Shown: one piece after another, positions 1-5,382 of the stretch
How the letters are laid out: the number at the start of each line of letters is the position of its first letter
Position numbering within the stretch: position 1 is the stretch's first letter
Source of the DNA: Eubacteriales bacterium
GTDB taxonomy: Bacteria; Bacillota; Clostridia; Oscillospirales; Acutalibacteraceae
Length of the DNA: 6,131 bases
Reading direction: 5' to 3'
NCBI GenBank assembly: GCA_030529125.1
Contig: JAUMXP010000100.1
Coordinates: forward strand, 1 to 6,131
The notes under the pieces: model-generated
Seen by the model: the letters and a program-made list of their open reading frames with translations, nothing else
The model's database searches: none
What the model was told of the DNA's origin: nothing
Program-made: the position numbers and the translations under genes

Positions 1-194
1 TCTTTTCCTCCTATTTTAACTATATCGCCAAAGGAATTATAACCTTTTGCATTAAATTTAACTGCAGTTATAGTGCCAAAACCTAAATTATAAAACGAAA
101 CCAGTGCCTTAGATGGATTTACACCAACATCAATTTCACACTTAATATCTATAATATGTGCATTTATGTCCACATTAACATTTATAGTTTTCAT
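1..194 (-). CDS. N-terminal part of an unrecognised beta-rich protein
   Basis: An ATG at 192-194 opens a minus-strand frame that stays open to the window edge, giving about 64 residues beginning MKTINVNVDINAHIIDIKCE. It alternates hydrophobic and polar residues (VNVDINAHIIDIKCEIDV, VSFYNLGFGTITAVKFNAKG), which suggests an N-terminal beta-sandwich-like domain. It has no signal peptide, so a cytoplasmic location is likely. The start is supported by an AGGTG ribosome binding site at 204-208, nine bases upstream, and by a strong promoter at 270-298. The motif TAVKFNAKGYNSFGD recalls uncharacterised Clostridia proteins in which such a domain precedes a zinc ribbon, but that is memory only and the C-terminus lies outside the window. 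No function is assigned. The shadow frame on the plus strand has no ribosome binding site and overlaps these signals. Confidence 0.75.
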   Translation of the reverse strand, partial: MKTINVNVDINAHIIDIKCEIDVGVNPSKALVSFYNLGFGTITAVKFNAKGYNSFGDIVKIGGK

Positions 195-269
195 TGACTA
201 TTACACCTACTTCGTATAACAAACTTTATCAACCACTAAATATAAGCACAGCAAACAGTATTTTTACTT

Positions 270-298
270 ATTGTAACATTTTATCTATCTGTTATCAA
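270..298 (-). promoter_or_regulatory. Sigma-A-type promoter for the left-edge gene
   Basis: On the minus strand TTGATA (293-298) is followed after exactly 17 bases by TACAAT (270-275). Transcription should start near 263, which leaves an untranslated leader of roughly 70 bases before the ATG at 194. The promoter begins just after the stop codon of the gene remnant at 316-429, so the left-edge gene is probably transcribed independently of the operon upstream. No regulatory dyad is apparent. Confidence 0.65.
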
Positions 299-315
299 GT
301 ATTATTGTCTATATT

Positions 316-429
316 TTACAAAAACCTATTCATCAACTCTTTCAGTTTCACTTCGCACTCTTGTTCTGTTTGTACGTAGATGTTAAATTTGTTGCGTTTG
401 CCGTTGGGGGTGTTGTCTATTTCAAATTG
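316..429 (-). pseudogene. 37-codon C-terminal gene remnant, family uncertain
   Basis: The minus strand between 429 and a TAA at 316-318 reads as 37 residues, containing EIDNTPNGKRNKFNIYV and TEQECEVKLKELMNRFL. The composition looks coding: charged, lysine-rich, with a likely beta hairpin then a helix. There is no ATG, and an in-frame TAA sits directly upstream at 430-432, so this is a tail without a beginning. The pattern of an NGKR-type turn followed by a T-x-x-E-x-x-x-KLKEL helix loosely resembles the arm-type DNA-binding domain at the start of tyrosine integrases. However, in an integrase that domain is not followed by a stop, so the likeness may be accidental. It overlaps, in a different frame, the last codons of the truncated deacetylase at 417-605. 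The two are best read as separate fragments joined by a rearrangement. Confidence 0.45.
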
Positions 430-605
430 TTATCCCCATTAAAATATTCAAATTCATTTTCCATAAGACCTGAATTCAGATTGAACGTACCTTTGAGGTT
501 ATATGAGTTGAGCAGCTGAACAAATCTTACATCCTGCAAAACGCCATCATCATATGTAACATTAAACGCTTTTGATTTTCCGTATGGATATAGTTTCTTA
601 ATCAT
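417..605 (-). pseudogene. Truncated polysaccharide deacetylase (NodB-type) fragment
   Basis: A 62-residue frame starts MIKKLYPYGKSKAFNVTYDD. It contains the first NodB-homology motif, TYDDG at residues 17-21, whose aspartates in the family act as catalytic base and metal ligand. The next conserved strand follows, LKGTFNLNSGL at about 37-47. Deacetylases of this family run to 200 residues or more and need later metal-binding (H-x-x-x-H-type) and catalytic motifs. These are absent: the frame stops at 417-419 soon after the first motif. The fragment cannot be an active metal-dependent deacetylase. It lies 23 bases after the flavodoxin-like gene in the same direction, so it was probably the last gene of that operon. 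No good Shine-Dalgarno sequence precedes its ATG. The similarity ends at about residue 60, where another gene remnant begins in a different frame. Confidence 0.75.
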
Positions 606-628
606 AGTTTTATAAATAACACAGCTAC

Positions 629-1150
629 TTAGCTATTCAGATATTCAATTATCGGGTCGATGTACTTAATGTCTGAAATATCATATGATGACATAATCAT
701 ATTAATTTGATTTAGATCGTCCTGAGTCTTATTTTTCTTTGCTTTTAACGCAGTGACAAACATTTTCATCATCATTCTGTATTTTGCAGGCATAATTTCG
801 TAGTTAAGACCACCAGGACAGTAGAACCATCTCACAACCTTCAACTCTTCTTCAGTAAAATTCTTAGGCAGAGCTTCTTCAATTTCAGGATTCTCTGCAG
901 GGCTAGCACCCACACAGAAAACTGCAAGCTTCTTATCGCTCCACTTTGAGATATTTTTCTTGAACCATTTGAGCTTGCTGATAGAACCAGCCACAGCCCA
1001 ACCACCAAACACAATGGCATCATAGCTGTCTAAATCTATCTTCTTAACATCGCTGAACTCAACACAGTCAGCGTTAGCTTTTTGTGCAATCCACTGTGCA
1101 TATTTTTTTGTAAATCCTGTCTGTGAATTGTAAATTACTATAATTTTCAT
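629..1150 (-). CDS. Flavodoxin-domain protein (Flavodoxin_5 / HemG-like)
   Basis: The 173-residue product begins MKIIVIYNSQTGFTKKYAQW. This is a first beta strand followed by the FMN phosphate-binding loop of flavodoxins, S-x-T-G-x-T at residues 9-14. Further flavodoxin-fold elements are the strand and turn YDAIVFGGWAVAG (43-55), where the isoalloxazine ring would sit, and the strand KKLAVFCVGASP (73-84). By family knowledge it should bind FMN and act in the cytoplasm as an electron carrier or FMN-dependent oxidoreductase; the partner is unknown. An in-frame ATG lies 21 bases upstream, but GAGGAG at 1158-1163 stands seven bases before the ATG at 1150, and the fold begins there, so the shorter start is chosen. 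The gene follows the membrane-protein gene by 24 bases and is co-oriented, which indicates an operon. It is intact and of normal length. Confidence 0.88.
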   Translation of the reverse strand: MKIIVIYNSQTGFTKKYAQWIAQKANADCVEFSDVKKIDLDSYDAIVFGGWAVAGSISKLKWFKKNISKWSDKKLAVFCVGASPAENPEIEEALPKNFTEEELKVVRWFYCPGGLNYEIMPAKYRMMMKMFVTALKAKKNKTQDDLNQINMIMSSYDISDIKYIDPIIEYLNS

Positions 1151-1157
1151 TTTTATT

Positions 1158-1163
1158 CTCCTC
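1158..1163 (-). promoter_or_regulatory. Ribosome binding site fixing the flavodoxin-like start
   Basis: GAGGAG on the minus strand lies seven bases upstream of the ATG at 1148-1150. It falls inside the alternative N-terminal extension that starts at 1171, which lacks a site of its own, so it decides in favour of the shorter protein. Confidence 0.75.
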
Positions 1164-1174
1164 AATGCCATTTA

Positions 1175-1612
1175 TCATTGCTCAGCGTTTTTGTATGAAA
1201 TCAGTATGTGACTAGGTGCAAACAGTAGTGACGCTACAACAAGCAGAATTGACCCACTTATGATCCCACTGAACAAAAACATCACTGACGGAATAATGGA
1301 TAGCGACAACGCTCTGAAAACATTATTCTTTCTAAAGCACACAATCCATATAGCACAATAGATTAGAATAAGCACTATATTAACAATAAGATAAACGGCG
1401 AATGCTTCATCACTAAAGAATCCAAAGCAAGTTCCCGGAACATTTATTATCATAAACGCAAAGCAAGAGTATCTTCCGATTTGTTCGATAAGCTCTACTG
1501 CCTTGTTATTCCATTTATTTAGAAATCCGTCCTTGCATTTTATAGCAAAAATAATATTAGGAATCATTAGGACCATTATGAATACCAAGCCGTACACATT
1601 AAACCATTCCAT
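1175..1612 (-). CDS. Small integral membrane protein of unknown function
   Basis: This 145-residue protein starts MEWFNVYGLVFIMVLMIPNI and is dominated by hydrophobic stretches at about residues 6-24, 50-65, 70-93, 101-118 and 120-138, giving four to five membrane helices. Polar loops include CKDGFLNKWNNK (26-37), FRKNN (93-97) and a C-terminal SYKNAEQ. Conserved-looking features are a proline in helix 1 (IPNI), the loop NVPGTCFGFFSDEAF and the motif FAPSHILISYKN near the end. I recall similar proteins of this size being common in Clostridia, but know of no function. The preceding gene overlaps it by 14 bases, so its AGAGGA site (1622-1627) lies within that gene and translation is probably coupled. 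An upstream in-frame TTG at 1621 is rejected because it abuts the ribosome binding site. The flavodoxin-like gene follows after 24 bases. Confidence 0.82.
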   Translation of the reverse strand: MEWFNVYGLVFIMVLMIPNIIFAIKCKDGFLNKWNNKAVELIEQIGRYSCFAFMIINVPGTCFGFFSDEAFAVYLIVNIVLILIYCAIWIVCFRKNNVFRALSLSIIPSVMFLFSGIISGSILLVVASLLFAPSHILISYKNAEQ

Positions 1613-2006
1613 AATAAACAATCCTCTTCTTCAAGCTATAGACCATACTCTCATATGCTCCAAGGTGTTTCATAGCACTATCTAAAAGCATTTTACCTAC
1701 ATCATCTCTGCCAGCTTTAAAGTACAGATTACGGATAACAGGGTATGAAATCTCACTTGAGATCTCGCCATTTTCTGCAAAGCCAAATGCAGTTTTTCCA
1801 AACTGAACAAAGCCCAAAAGTTCATCATTATCATAAACAGCATTTACCTTAAGCTCTTTGAACAGCTCTCTGCCCTCACCATCGACATCACACTCAAAGC
1901 TCTTCTTCCAAAATTCAAAATCCACCTTAAAAAAGTATGGTGTATCTAAACTCAACTGATAATCATATATATCTTTTATTTCAAAATTGTCTTTCATTTC
2001 TAGCAT
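1599..2006 (-). CDS. GNAT-type acetyltransferase, probably C-terminally truncated
   Basis: The 135-residue frame starts at an ATG nine bases after GGAGG (within GGAGGTG, 2014-2020). The sequence resembles the N-terminal two thirds of a GNAT N-acetyltransferase: strands at about residues 54-60 (NAVYDND) and 63-69 (LLGFVQF), then a strand-loop-helix, ISYPVIRNLYFKAG followed by DDVGKMLLDSAMKHL (86-115). This matches the region that holds the acetyl-CoA pyrophosphate in the family, although the usual Q/R-x-x-G-x-G/A loop is only loosely met. The protein stops soon after that helix, while GNAT domains need a further strand and helix. The last residues, KKRIVYYGMV, are a translation of the next gene's ribosome binding site and start region, so the native C-terminus seems lost. 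Activity is doubtful. The gene stands second in the operon, 67 bases after the rhodanese lipoprotein gene. Confidence 0.6.
   Translation of the reverse strand: MLEMKDNFEIKDIYDYQLSLDTPYFFKVDFEFWKKSFECDVDGEGRELFKELKVNAVYDNDELLGFVQFGKTAFGFAENGEISSEISYPVIRNLYFKAGRDDVGKMLLDSAMKHLGAYESMVYSLKKRIVYYGMV
1622..1627 (-). promoter_or_regulatory. Ribosome binding site inside the preceding gene
   Basis: AGAGGA lies nine bases before the ATG at 1612 and within the last codons of the acetyltransferase-like gene. It fixes the membrane protein start at 1612 rather than the TTG at 1621, and explains why the acetyltransferase-like product ends in residues that simply read through this site. Confidence 0.65.
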
Positions 2007-2073
2007 TATTTCACACCTCCTAATATGCTATCTATTTTCAGCAATACATCTGAAGTTTAATATCCTCTTTGTA

Positions 2074-2505
2074 TTATTTCACAATTTCATACGGCCAGTC
2101 GATTATGCCACCGAATTCTTTGACATTCGTATAGCCTAGTTTCACGAGTTCATCGGATGCGATTTTGCTTCGTCTGCCACTACGACAATATACTAAAATC
2201 AACGCATCTTTATCAGGGATTTCAGCCTCTGCCCTATTAGCAATCTCATATTCTGGAATTAATATTGCACCCTCGATATGTCCCTGTGCAAACTCTTCGT
2301 CAGTTCTGGAATCGATGATTATATACTCCACACCGCTGTCCATAATCTCTTTTGCTTCTTCTGCGCTTATCTGCTCATAAGAAAGTGTGTTTGCAGTTGT
2401 GTCAGTATTAACATCAGCGTTATCGCTTTCACCCTGACATGCGGATAAAGAAAACAACGAAAGTGATACAAAAAGCATTATAATAAGTCTCCTAAGTTTT
2501 TTCAT
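2074..2505 (-). CDS. Rhodanese-like domain lipoprotein
   Basis: The 143-residue precursor has a basic N-terminus (MKKLRR), a hydrophobic signal and a lipobox L-S-A-C ending at Cys23. It should be lipid-modified and tethered to the outer face of the membrane. Residues 24-41 are a polar linker. A single rhodanese domain follows, with the CH2A-type strand and motif YIIIDSRTDEEFAQGHIEGA (61-80) and the active-site loop YCRSGRRS (106-113), where Cys107 is the predicted persulfide-forming residue. Family knowledge suggests sulfur transfer or thiol chemistry on an extracytoplasmic substrate; the real substrate is unknown. The domain ends in the typical LVKLGYTNVKEFGGIIDWP. Length is normal and all key residues are present. 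AAAGGAG (2514-2520) lies eight bases before the ATG. A near-consensus promoter lies immediately upstream, making this the first gene of the operon that continues to the deacetylase remnant. Confidence 0.9.
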   Translation of the reverse strand: MKKLRRLIIMLFVSLSLFSLSACQGESDNADVNTDTTANTLSYEQISAEEAKEIMDSGVEYIIIDSRTDEEFAQGHIEGAILIPEYEIANRAEAEIPDKDALILVYCRSGRRSKIASDELVKLGYTNVKEFGGIIDWPYEIVK

Positions 2506-2525
2506 AGTATTCGCTCCTTTAGGGT

Positions 2526-2554
2526 ATTATATCATCTTTTTAGGTAATTCTCAA
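2526..2554 (-). promoter_or_regulatory. Near-consensus sigma-A promoter of the rhodanese operon
   Basis: TTGAGA (2549-2554) and a perfect TATAAT (2526-2531) are separated by 17 bases on the minus strand. The expected transcription start, about seven bases on, falls at 2518-2520. That is right at the AAAGGAG ribosome binding site, so the leader would be only about 14 bases. The promoter follows directly after the terminator of the TipAS gene. Confidence 0.75.
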
Positions 2555-2566
2555 TTGCTATGCTAC

Positions 2567-2599
2567 AAAAACAGCCGATGAATCTCTTCTCGTCGGCTG
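2567..2599 (-). terminator. Rho-independent terminator of the TipAS-domain gene
   Basis: On the minus strand CAGCCGA (2593-2599) pairs perfectly with TCGGCTG (2572-2578), GC-rich for this region, across a 14-base loop. A run of five T (2567-2571) follows. It starts 13 bases after the TAA at 2613-2615, so it should end the single-gene TipAS transcript and insulate the next promoter. Confidence 0.85.
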
Positions 2600-2612
2600 A
2601 TATATTTGATGT

Positions 2613-3017
2613 TTATTTACAGTAGATTTCTATAGCTTCTGATACATATTCAGCTGTAAAATCTGCGTGTCTGTCTATATTATTTTTGAAGCGTTCGTCT
2701 AATACATACATCTTCGCTAAACCTTTGAGTATCTCTTTGTGGCAGGTGTAGTAATTTTCTGTGATATAATTTTGCAGTTCTTTGACAAGTGCTTGAGCTT
2801 CGTCAGAGCAGGGTGCTAGTCCGTTCTTCATACAAATAGCGAATTTTAGAAAAACTGCGTTTAGCCCGTCATTCACCTGTTGCCATTTATCTTTATTGTG
2901 GTCTGCAGTTTTCTGTTCGTATTCTTTGTATGCATCTGTTTTGCTGAAGCGTTCTTTTACTTCAACTTCATACTGTTTATGTACAGTTTCAATATCGTAA
3001 TTATCAAATACGTTCAT
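2613..3017 (-). CDS. Stand-alone TipAS antibiotic-recognition domain protein
   Basis: The 134-residue protein matches the TipAS fold, the all-helical drug-binding half of MerR-family regulators such as TipAL. Recognisable landmarks are VKERFSKTDAYKEYEQKTA (20-38), the helix with KWQQVNDGLNAVF (44-56), DEAQALVKELQNYI (72-85), the hallmark YYTCHKEILKGLAKMYVLDE (89-108) and RFKNNID (109-115). In TipAS proteins a cysteine can bond covalently with thiopeptide antibiotics, and Cys92 in the YTCHKE segment is a candidate. There is no MerR DNA-binding helix-turn-helix. The frame has its own ribosome binding site (AGAAAGGG, 3025-3032, seven bases before the ATG), promoter and terminator, so this looks like a genuine single-domain gene, not a fragment. 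By analogy with short TipAS it may bind or sequester ligands in the cytoplasm. The C39-like gene is transcribed divergently. Confidence 0.85.
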   Translation of the reverse strand: MNVFDNYDIETVHKQYEVEVKERFSKTDAYKEYEQKTADHNKDKWQQVNDGLNAVFLKFAICMKNGLAPCSDEAQALVKELQNYITENYYTCHKEILKGLAKMYVLDERFKNNIDRHADFTAEYVSEAIEIYCK

Positions 3018-3076
3018 AATAATACCCTTTCTAAACTCATGTATAAAAACAACGTAACCTTAGTACTGATACTTTA

Positions 3077-3104
3077 ATTATACAAATTTTCATTTATTCC
3101 TCAA
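3077..3104 (-). promoter_or_regulatory. Promoter of the TipAS-domain gene
   Basis: TTGAGG (3099-3104) and TATAAT (3077-3082) are spaced by 16 bases on the minus strand. Transcription would start near 3070 with a leader of about 50 bases. The spacing is normal, unlike the 19-base, dyad-containing promoters typical of MerR-family control, so autoregulation of that kind is not indicated. Confidence 0.65.
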
Positions 3105-3161
3105 CCCCAGTGCAAATTATAGCCAAGCAACATAAAAAAGGGTCATCAACAACACATAAAA

Positions 3162-3188
3162 GCTTTCAAAAACAAACTGTTTTTGAGC
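3162..3188. repeat. Small inverted repeat in the divergent intergenic region
   Basis: CAAAAAC (3167-3173) and GTTTTTG (3179-3185) form a perfect 7-bp stem with a 5-base loop. The stem is extended by GCT/AGC (3162-3164, 3186-3188) across a two-base bulge. It lies between the divergent promoters of the TipAS and C39 genes, about 40 bases upstream of the latter's -35 box. It could be an operator or a chance AT-rich hairpin. Lacking a GC-rich stem and a T run, it is not a terminator. The rest of 3018-3294 contains only the two promoters and leaders, and no gene that I can support. Confidence 0.35.
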
Positions 3189-3225
3189 AAAATTAACGAT
3201 TAATTAGAAACATTGTAGAAAAATG

Positions 3226-3253
3226 TTGAATTTTATATTACAGGTGTTATAAT
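3226..3253 (+). promoter_or_regulatory. Extended -10 promoter of the C39 lipoprotein gene
   Basis: TTGAAT (3226-3231), a 16-base spacer and a perfect TATAAT (3248-3253) preceded by TGT (3245-3247) give an extended -10 (TGnTATAAT) element. Transcription should begin near 3260, leaving a leader of about 35 bases. The leader includes a weak 5-bp hairpin (TTCAG 3264-3268 with CTGAA 3278-3282) and the GAGGAG ribosome binding site at 3284-3289. Confidence 0.75.
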
Positions 3254-3294
3254 GAGTCCGAATTTCAGAGAATCCCCCTGAATGAGGAGTTATT

Positions 3295-4119
3295 ATGAAT
3301 AAAGGAAAAATACAAAAATTAGTAGTAGCTATACTGGTTCTTATTTTACTATGGACAGGATTTTCACTGGTCTCTTGTGAAGATACACAGCCACAGCAGA
3401 ATGAGGATAACAATTTTATATGTTACCATAATCACCAAAGCGATATAGCGCCTAAAAACGCTCAAGGAATTATCGCTGAGTTTGCAGATGAAAATAATAT
3501 GACTGTTGATCAGTGGCCACAAGAAATAGTAGAGATGCTCGAAAAAAACCCAGAAACAGAAGAGTTTGTTCTCAACTACCCTATGATGAAAGATGCATAT
3601 CACGACATTGACATTTCTGACAGCGTAGGCACAGGATCGGTTCCGCTGTTTATACAGTGGGATCAGCGCTGGGGATACACTCCTTACGGTGAAGATTGTA
3701 TAGCTATAGCAGGCTGTGGACCGACATGTCTTTCTATGGTATGCGTATATTTGCTAGGCGATACTTCTCTTGATCCGAGAACAGTCGCTCAGTTTGCCGA
3801 GAATAACGGCTACTGTGTACCGGGCGACGGTAGCACATGGACACTTATTTCAGAAGGCGGAGAAGTACTAGGTCTTAATGTAGAGGAATTACCGCTTTAT
3901 GAAAGCTACGTTGTTTCAAGTCTCGAAGAGGGTAAGCCAGTTATCTGCATTATGGGAGAAGGCAACTTCACCACTAGCGGTCACTATATCGTTATGACCG
4001 ACTACATTGATGGTATGATAAAAATCAACGACCCTAACAGCAAAGAGAATTCAGAAAAGCTCTGGAACTTTGACGACATAAAAGTTCAAATCAACAACCT
4101 ATGGGCTTGCAGCATCTGA
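3295..4119 (+). CDS. C39-like (Peptidase_C39_2) family lipoprotein
   Basis: The 274-residue precursor has a signal peptide with hydrophobic core at about 9-24 and a lipobox L-V-S-C ending at Cys28, so it should be anchored outside the membrane. Residues 29-113 form a polar, acidic N-terminal region with no recognised domain. The C-terminal domain has the papain-like C39 layout: VPLFIQWDQRWG (116-127) with the likely oxyanion glutamine Gln121, the catalytic cysteine in AGCGPTCLSMV (139-149, Cys141), the catalytic histidine in TSGHYIVMTDY (227-237, His230) and the aspartate in INDPNS (244-249, Asp246). It lacks an ABC transporter, unlike bacteriocin-processing C39 proteases. Relatives are secreted putative cysteine peptidases or amidases with unknown substrates. 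GAGGAG lies five bases before the ATG. It is a single-gene transcript, divergent from TipAS and ended by the terminator at 4145. It is rich in cysteine for an exported protein. Confidence 0.88.
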   Translation: MNKGKIQKLVVAILVLILLWTGFSLVSCEDTQPQQNEDNNFICYHNHQSDIAPKNAQGIIAEFADENNMTVDQWPQEIVEMLEKNPETEEFVLNYPMMKDAYHDIDISDSVGTGSVPLFIQWDQRWGYTPYGEDCIAIAGCGPTCLSMVCVYLLGDTSLDPRTVAQFAENNGYCVPGDGSTWTLISEGGEVLGLNVEELPLYESYVVSSLEEGKPVICIMGEGNFTTSGHYIVMTDYIDGMIKINDPNSKENSEKLWNFDDIKVQINNLWACSI

Positions 4120-4144
4120 TAGTTACATAATTCATAAATAAAAC

Positions 4145-4182
4145 AGCTCCCTGTGATAAACTTGTCACAAGGAGCTTTTCTC
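4145..4182. terminator. Bidirectional rho-independent terminator between convergent genes
   Basis: AGCTCC (4145-4150) pairs with GGAGCT (4171-4176). After one C-A mismatch, TGTGA (4152-4156) pairs with TCACA (4165-4169) around an 8-base loop. On the plus strand the stem runs into TTTTCTCTT, ending the C39 gene, whose stop is at 4117-4119. On the minus strand it is followed by GTTTTATTT, ending the GH3 gene, whose stop is at 4190-4192. Confidence 0.85.
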
Positions 4183-4189
4183 TTATTAT

Positions 4190-5359
4190 TTAGTTTAGCA
4201 ATCCGATGTTCTCTTTCCATCTGAGCACTCGAAGTACCGACTGATCAATCTGAGCTTCATCTATTTCACCGTTGTTTACAGCAGCAACTATAGCGTTGAT
4301 TGCACTATTGTAATCTTCGCAGATTATCATATCGTTGCCTGCTTTTACAGCGAGCACTGCAGCGTTTTCTCCGTCTGTGAACTGCGCAACACCCTGCATC
4401 ACAAGATCGTCTGTCATAATTACACCACTAAACGAAAGCTCGTTCCTGAGTATTTCGTGGATAGGCCGTGAAAGTGATGCAGGCATATCAGGGTCCATAA
4501 ATGTAACGATATTGTGGCTGACAAGCACACAGTCTGCACCTGCGTTGATACCTGCTATAAATGGTTTGAAATCACCATTCTCAAAAGCAGAATAGTCACG
4601 ATTGTCATACGACATTGACTCATGTGTATCAACACTACCACCGTAACCCGGGAAATGCTTCAGTGTTGAGCCTATGCCCTTTTCTTTCATAACATTAACT
4701 ACAGTAGATACATACTGTGCTGTTTCATCATGTGAAAGACTAAAACATCTGTCGTAGATATAGTTATCTTCATCAAGCGGTACATCACATACAGGGGCAA
4801 GGTTAACATTAATACCAAGCGATAAAAGCAGGTCAGCTTTTTCTTCAGTATCGCTCTTAATAAGCTCGTATCCACCTTCATTAAATAACTCTGATGGCGA
4901 CCAGAATGGTACAGCTCTTAAATTCTCGTTTAAGCTGACTCTGTTTACAGTGCCACCTTCTTCGTCAGTTGATACAAGCAGAGGAATTTCTGATATATTC
5001 TGGTAACCTTCTATCATAGAGATAACACCATCTTCTGTCTTATCTGCAAAAGAATGGGTATACAAACATATACCGCCTACATCTGAATTTACAGCTGATT
5101 CAATATCTACACCCTCGTGGCAACTAACCATTATCATTTGGGCAACCTTCTCTTGAAGTGACATTGACTCAAGCAACTGATTCTCCCTTGACTGTGTAGG
5201 CGCTTCAGTTTGCGCTTGTGTTTCTTCTGTAGCCTGTGCAGTTGGCTCTATAGAGTCATCGTTTTGCTGTTCTTCGCTAAAAAACCAGAACACTGCAATA
5301 ACAGCCGCTGCAAACAAAACTGCAATAATTATGATTAATGCTCTTTTACTTTTCGACAT
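4190..5359 (-). CDS. Membrane-anchored glycoside hydrolase family 3 (NagZ-type)
   Basis: The 389-residue protein has an N-terminal membrane anchor or signal at about 7-27, a low-complexity Q/E/T-rich spacer (29-60) and one GH3 catalytic barrel (about 61-389). Conserved signatures are SLQEKVAQMIMV (67-78), STDEEGGTVNR (130-140, substrate-contacting Asp132), KHFPGYG (234-240), the Asp-His dyad in VDTHES (Asp244, His246) and the nucleophile in MTDDLVM (Asp317). The Asp-x-His dyad is the mark of beta-N-acetylglucosaminidases of the NagZ branch, which remove N-acetylglucosamine from muropeptides in cell-wall turnover. All key residues are present and only the first GH3 domain exists, as usual for this branch. 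The anchor implies action outside the membrane. A non-lipoprotein signal anchor is favoured because no lipobox cysteine is seen. AGAGG lies five bases before the ATG. It follows the thioesterase pseudogene by 23 bases in one operon. Confidence 0.92.
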   Translation of the reverse strand: MSKSKRALIIIIAVLFAAAVIAVFWFFSEEQQNDDSIEPTAQATEETQAQTEAPTQSRENQLLESMSLQEKVAQMIMVSCHEGVDIESAVNSDVGGICLYTHSFADKTEDGVISMIEGYQNISEIPLLVSTDEEGGTVNRVSLNENLRAVPFWSPSELFNEGGYELIKSDTEEKADLLLSLGINVNLAPVCDVPLDEDNYIYDRCFSLSHDETAQYVSTVVNVMKEKGIGSTLKHFPGYGGSVDTHESMSYDNRDYSAFENGDFKPFIAGINAGADCVLVSHNIVTFMDPDMPASLSRPIHEILRNELSFSGVIMTDDLVMQGVAQFTDGENAAVLAVKAGNDMIICEDYNSAINAIVAAVNNGEIDEAQIDQSVLRVLRWKENIGLLN

Positions 5360-5382
5360 ATATACCTCTTAATTATTTAGAG

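Noticed and set aside
209..218. ACTTCGTATA, identical to ten bases of a loxP arm
   Set aside because: No inverted partner arm occurs at the required 8-base distance, and a ten-base match alone in an AT-rich leader is not evidence of a recombination site.
194..379. Plus-strand frame of 61 codons
   Set aside because: It has no ribosome binding site, a Ser/Tyr/Ile-rich composition typical of a reversed AT-rich strand, and overlaps a good minus-strand promoter and a coding-like remnant.
2030..2073. Weak hairpin (TTCAG/CTGAA) as a terminator after the rhodanese gene
   Set aside because: The 5-bp stem has no following T run, so read-through into the acetyltransferase-like gene is more likely.
3204..3603. 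Minus-strand frames over the start of the C39 gene
   Set aside because: They are antisense shadows of the intact lipoprotein gene and its promoter, with no ribosome binding sites and no recognisable domains.
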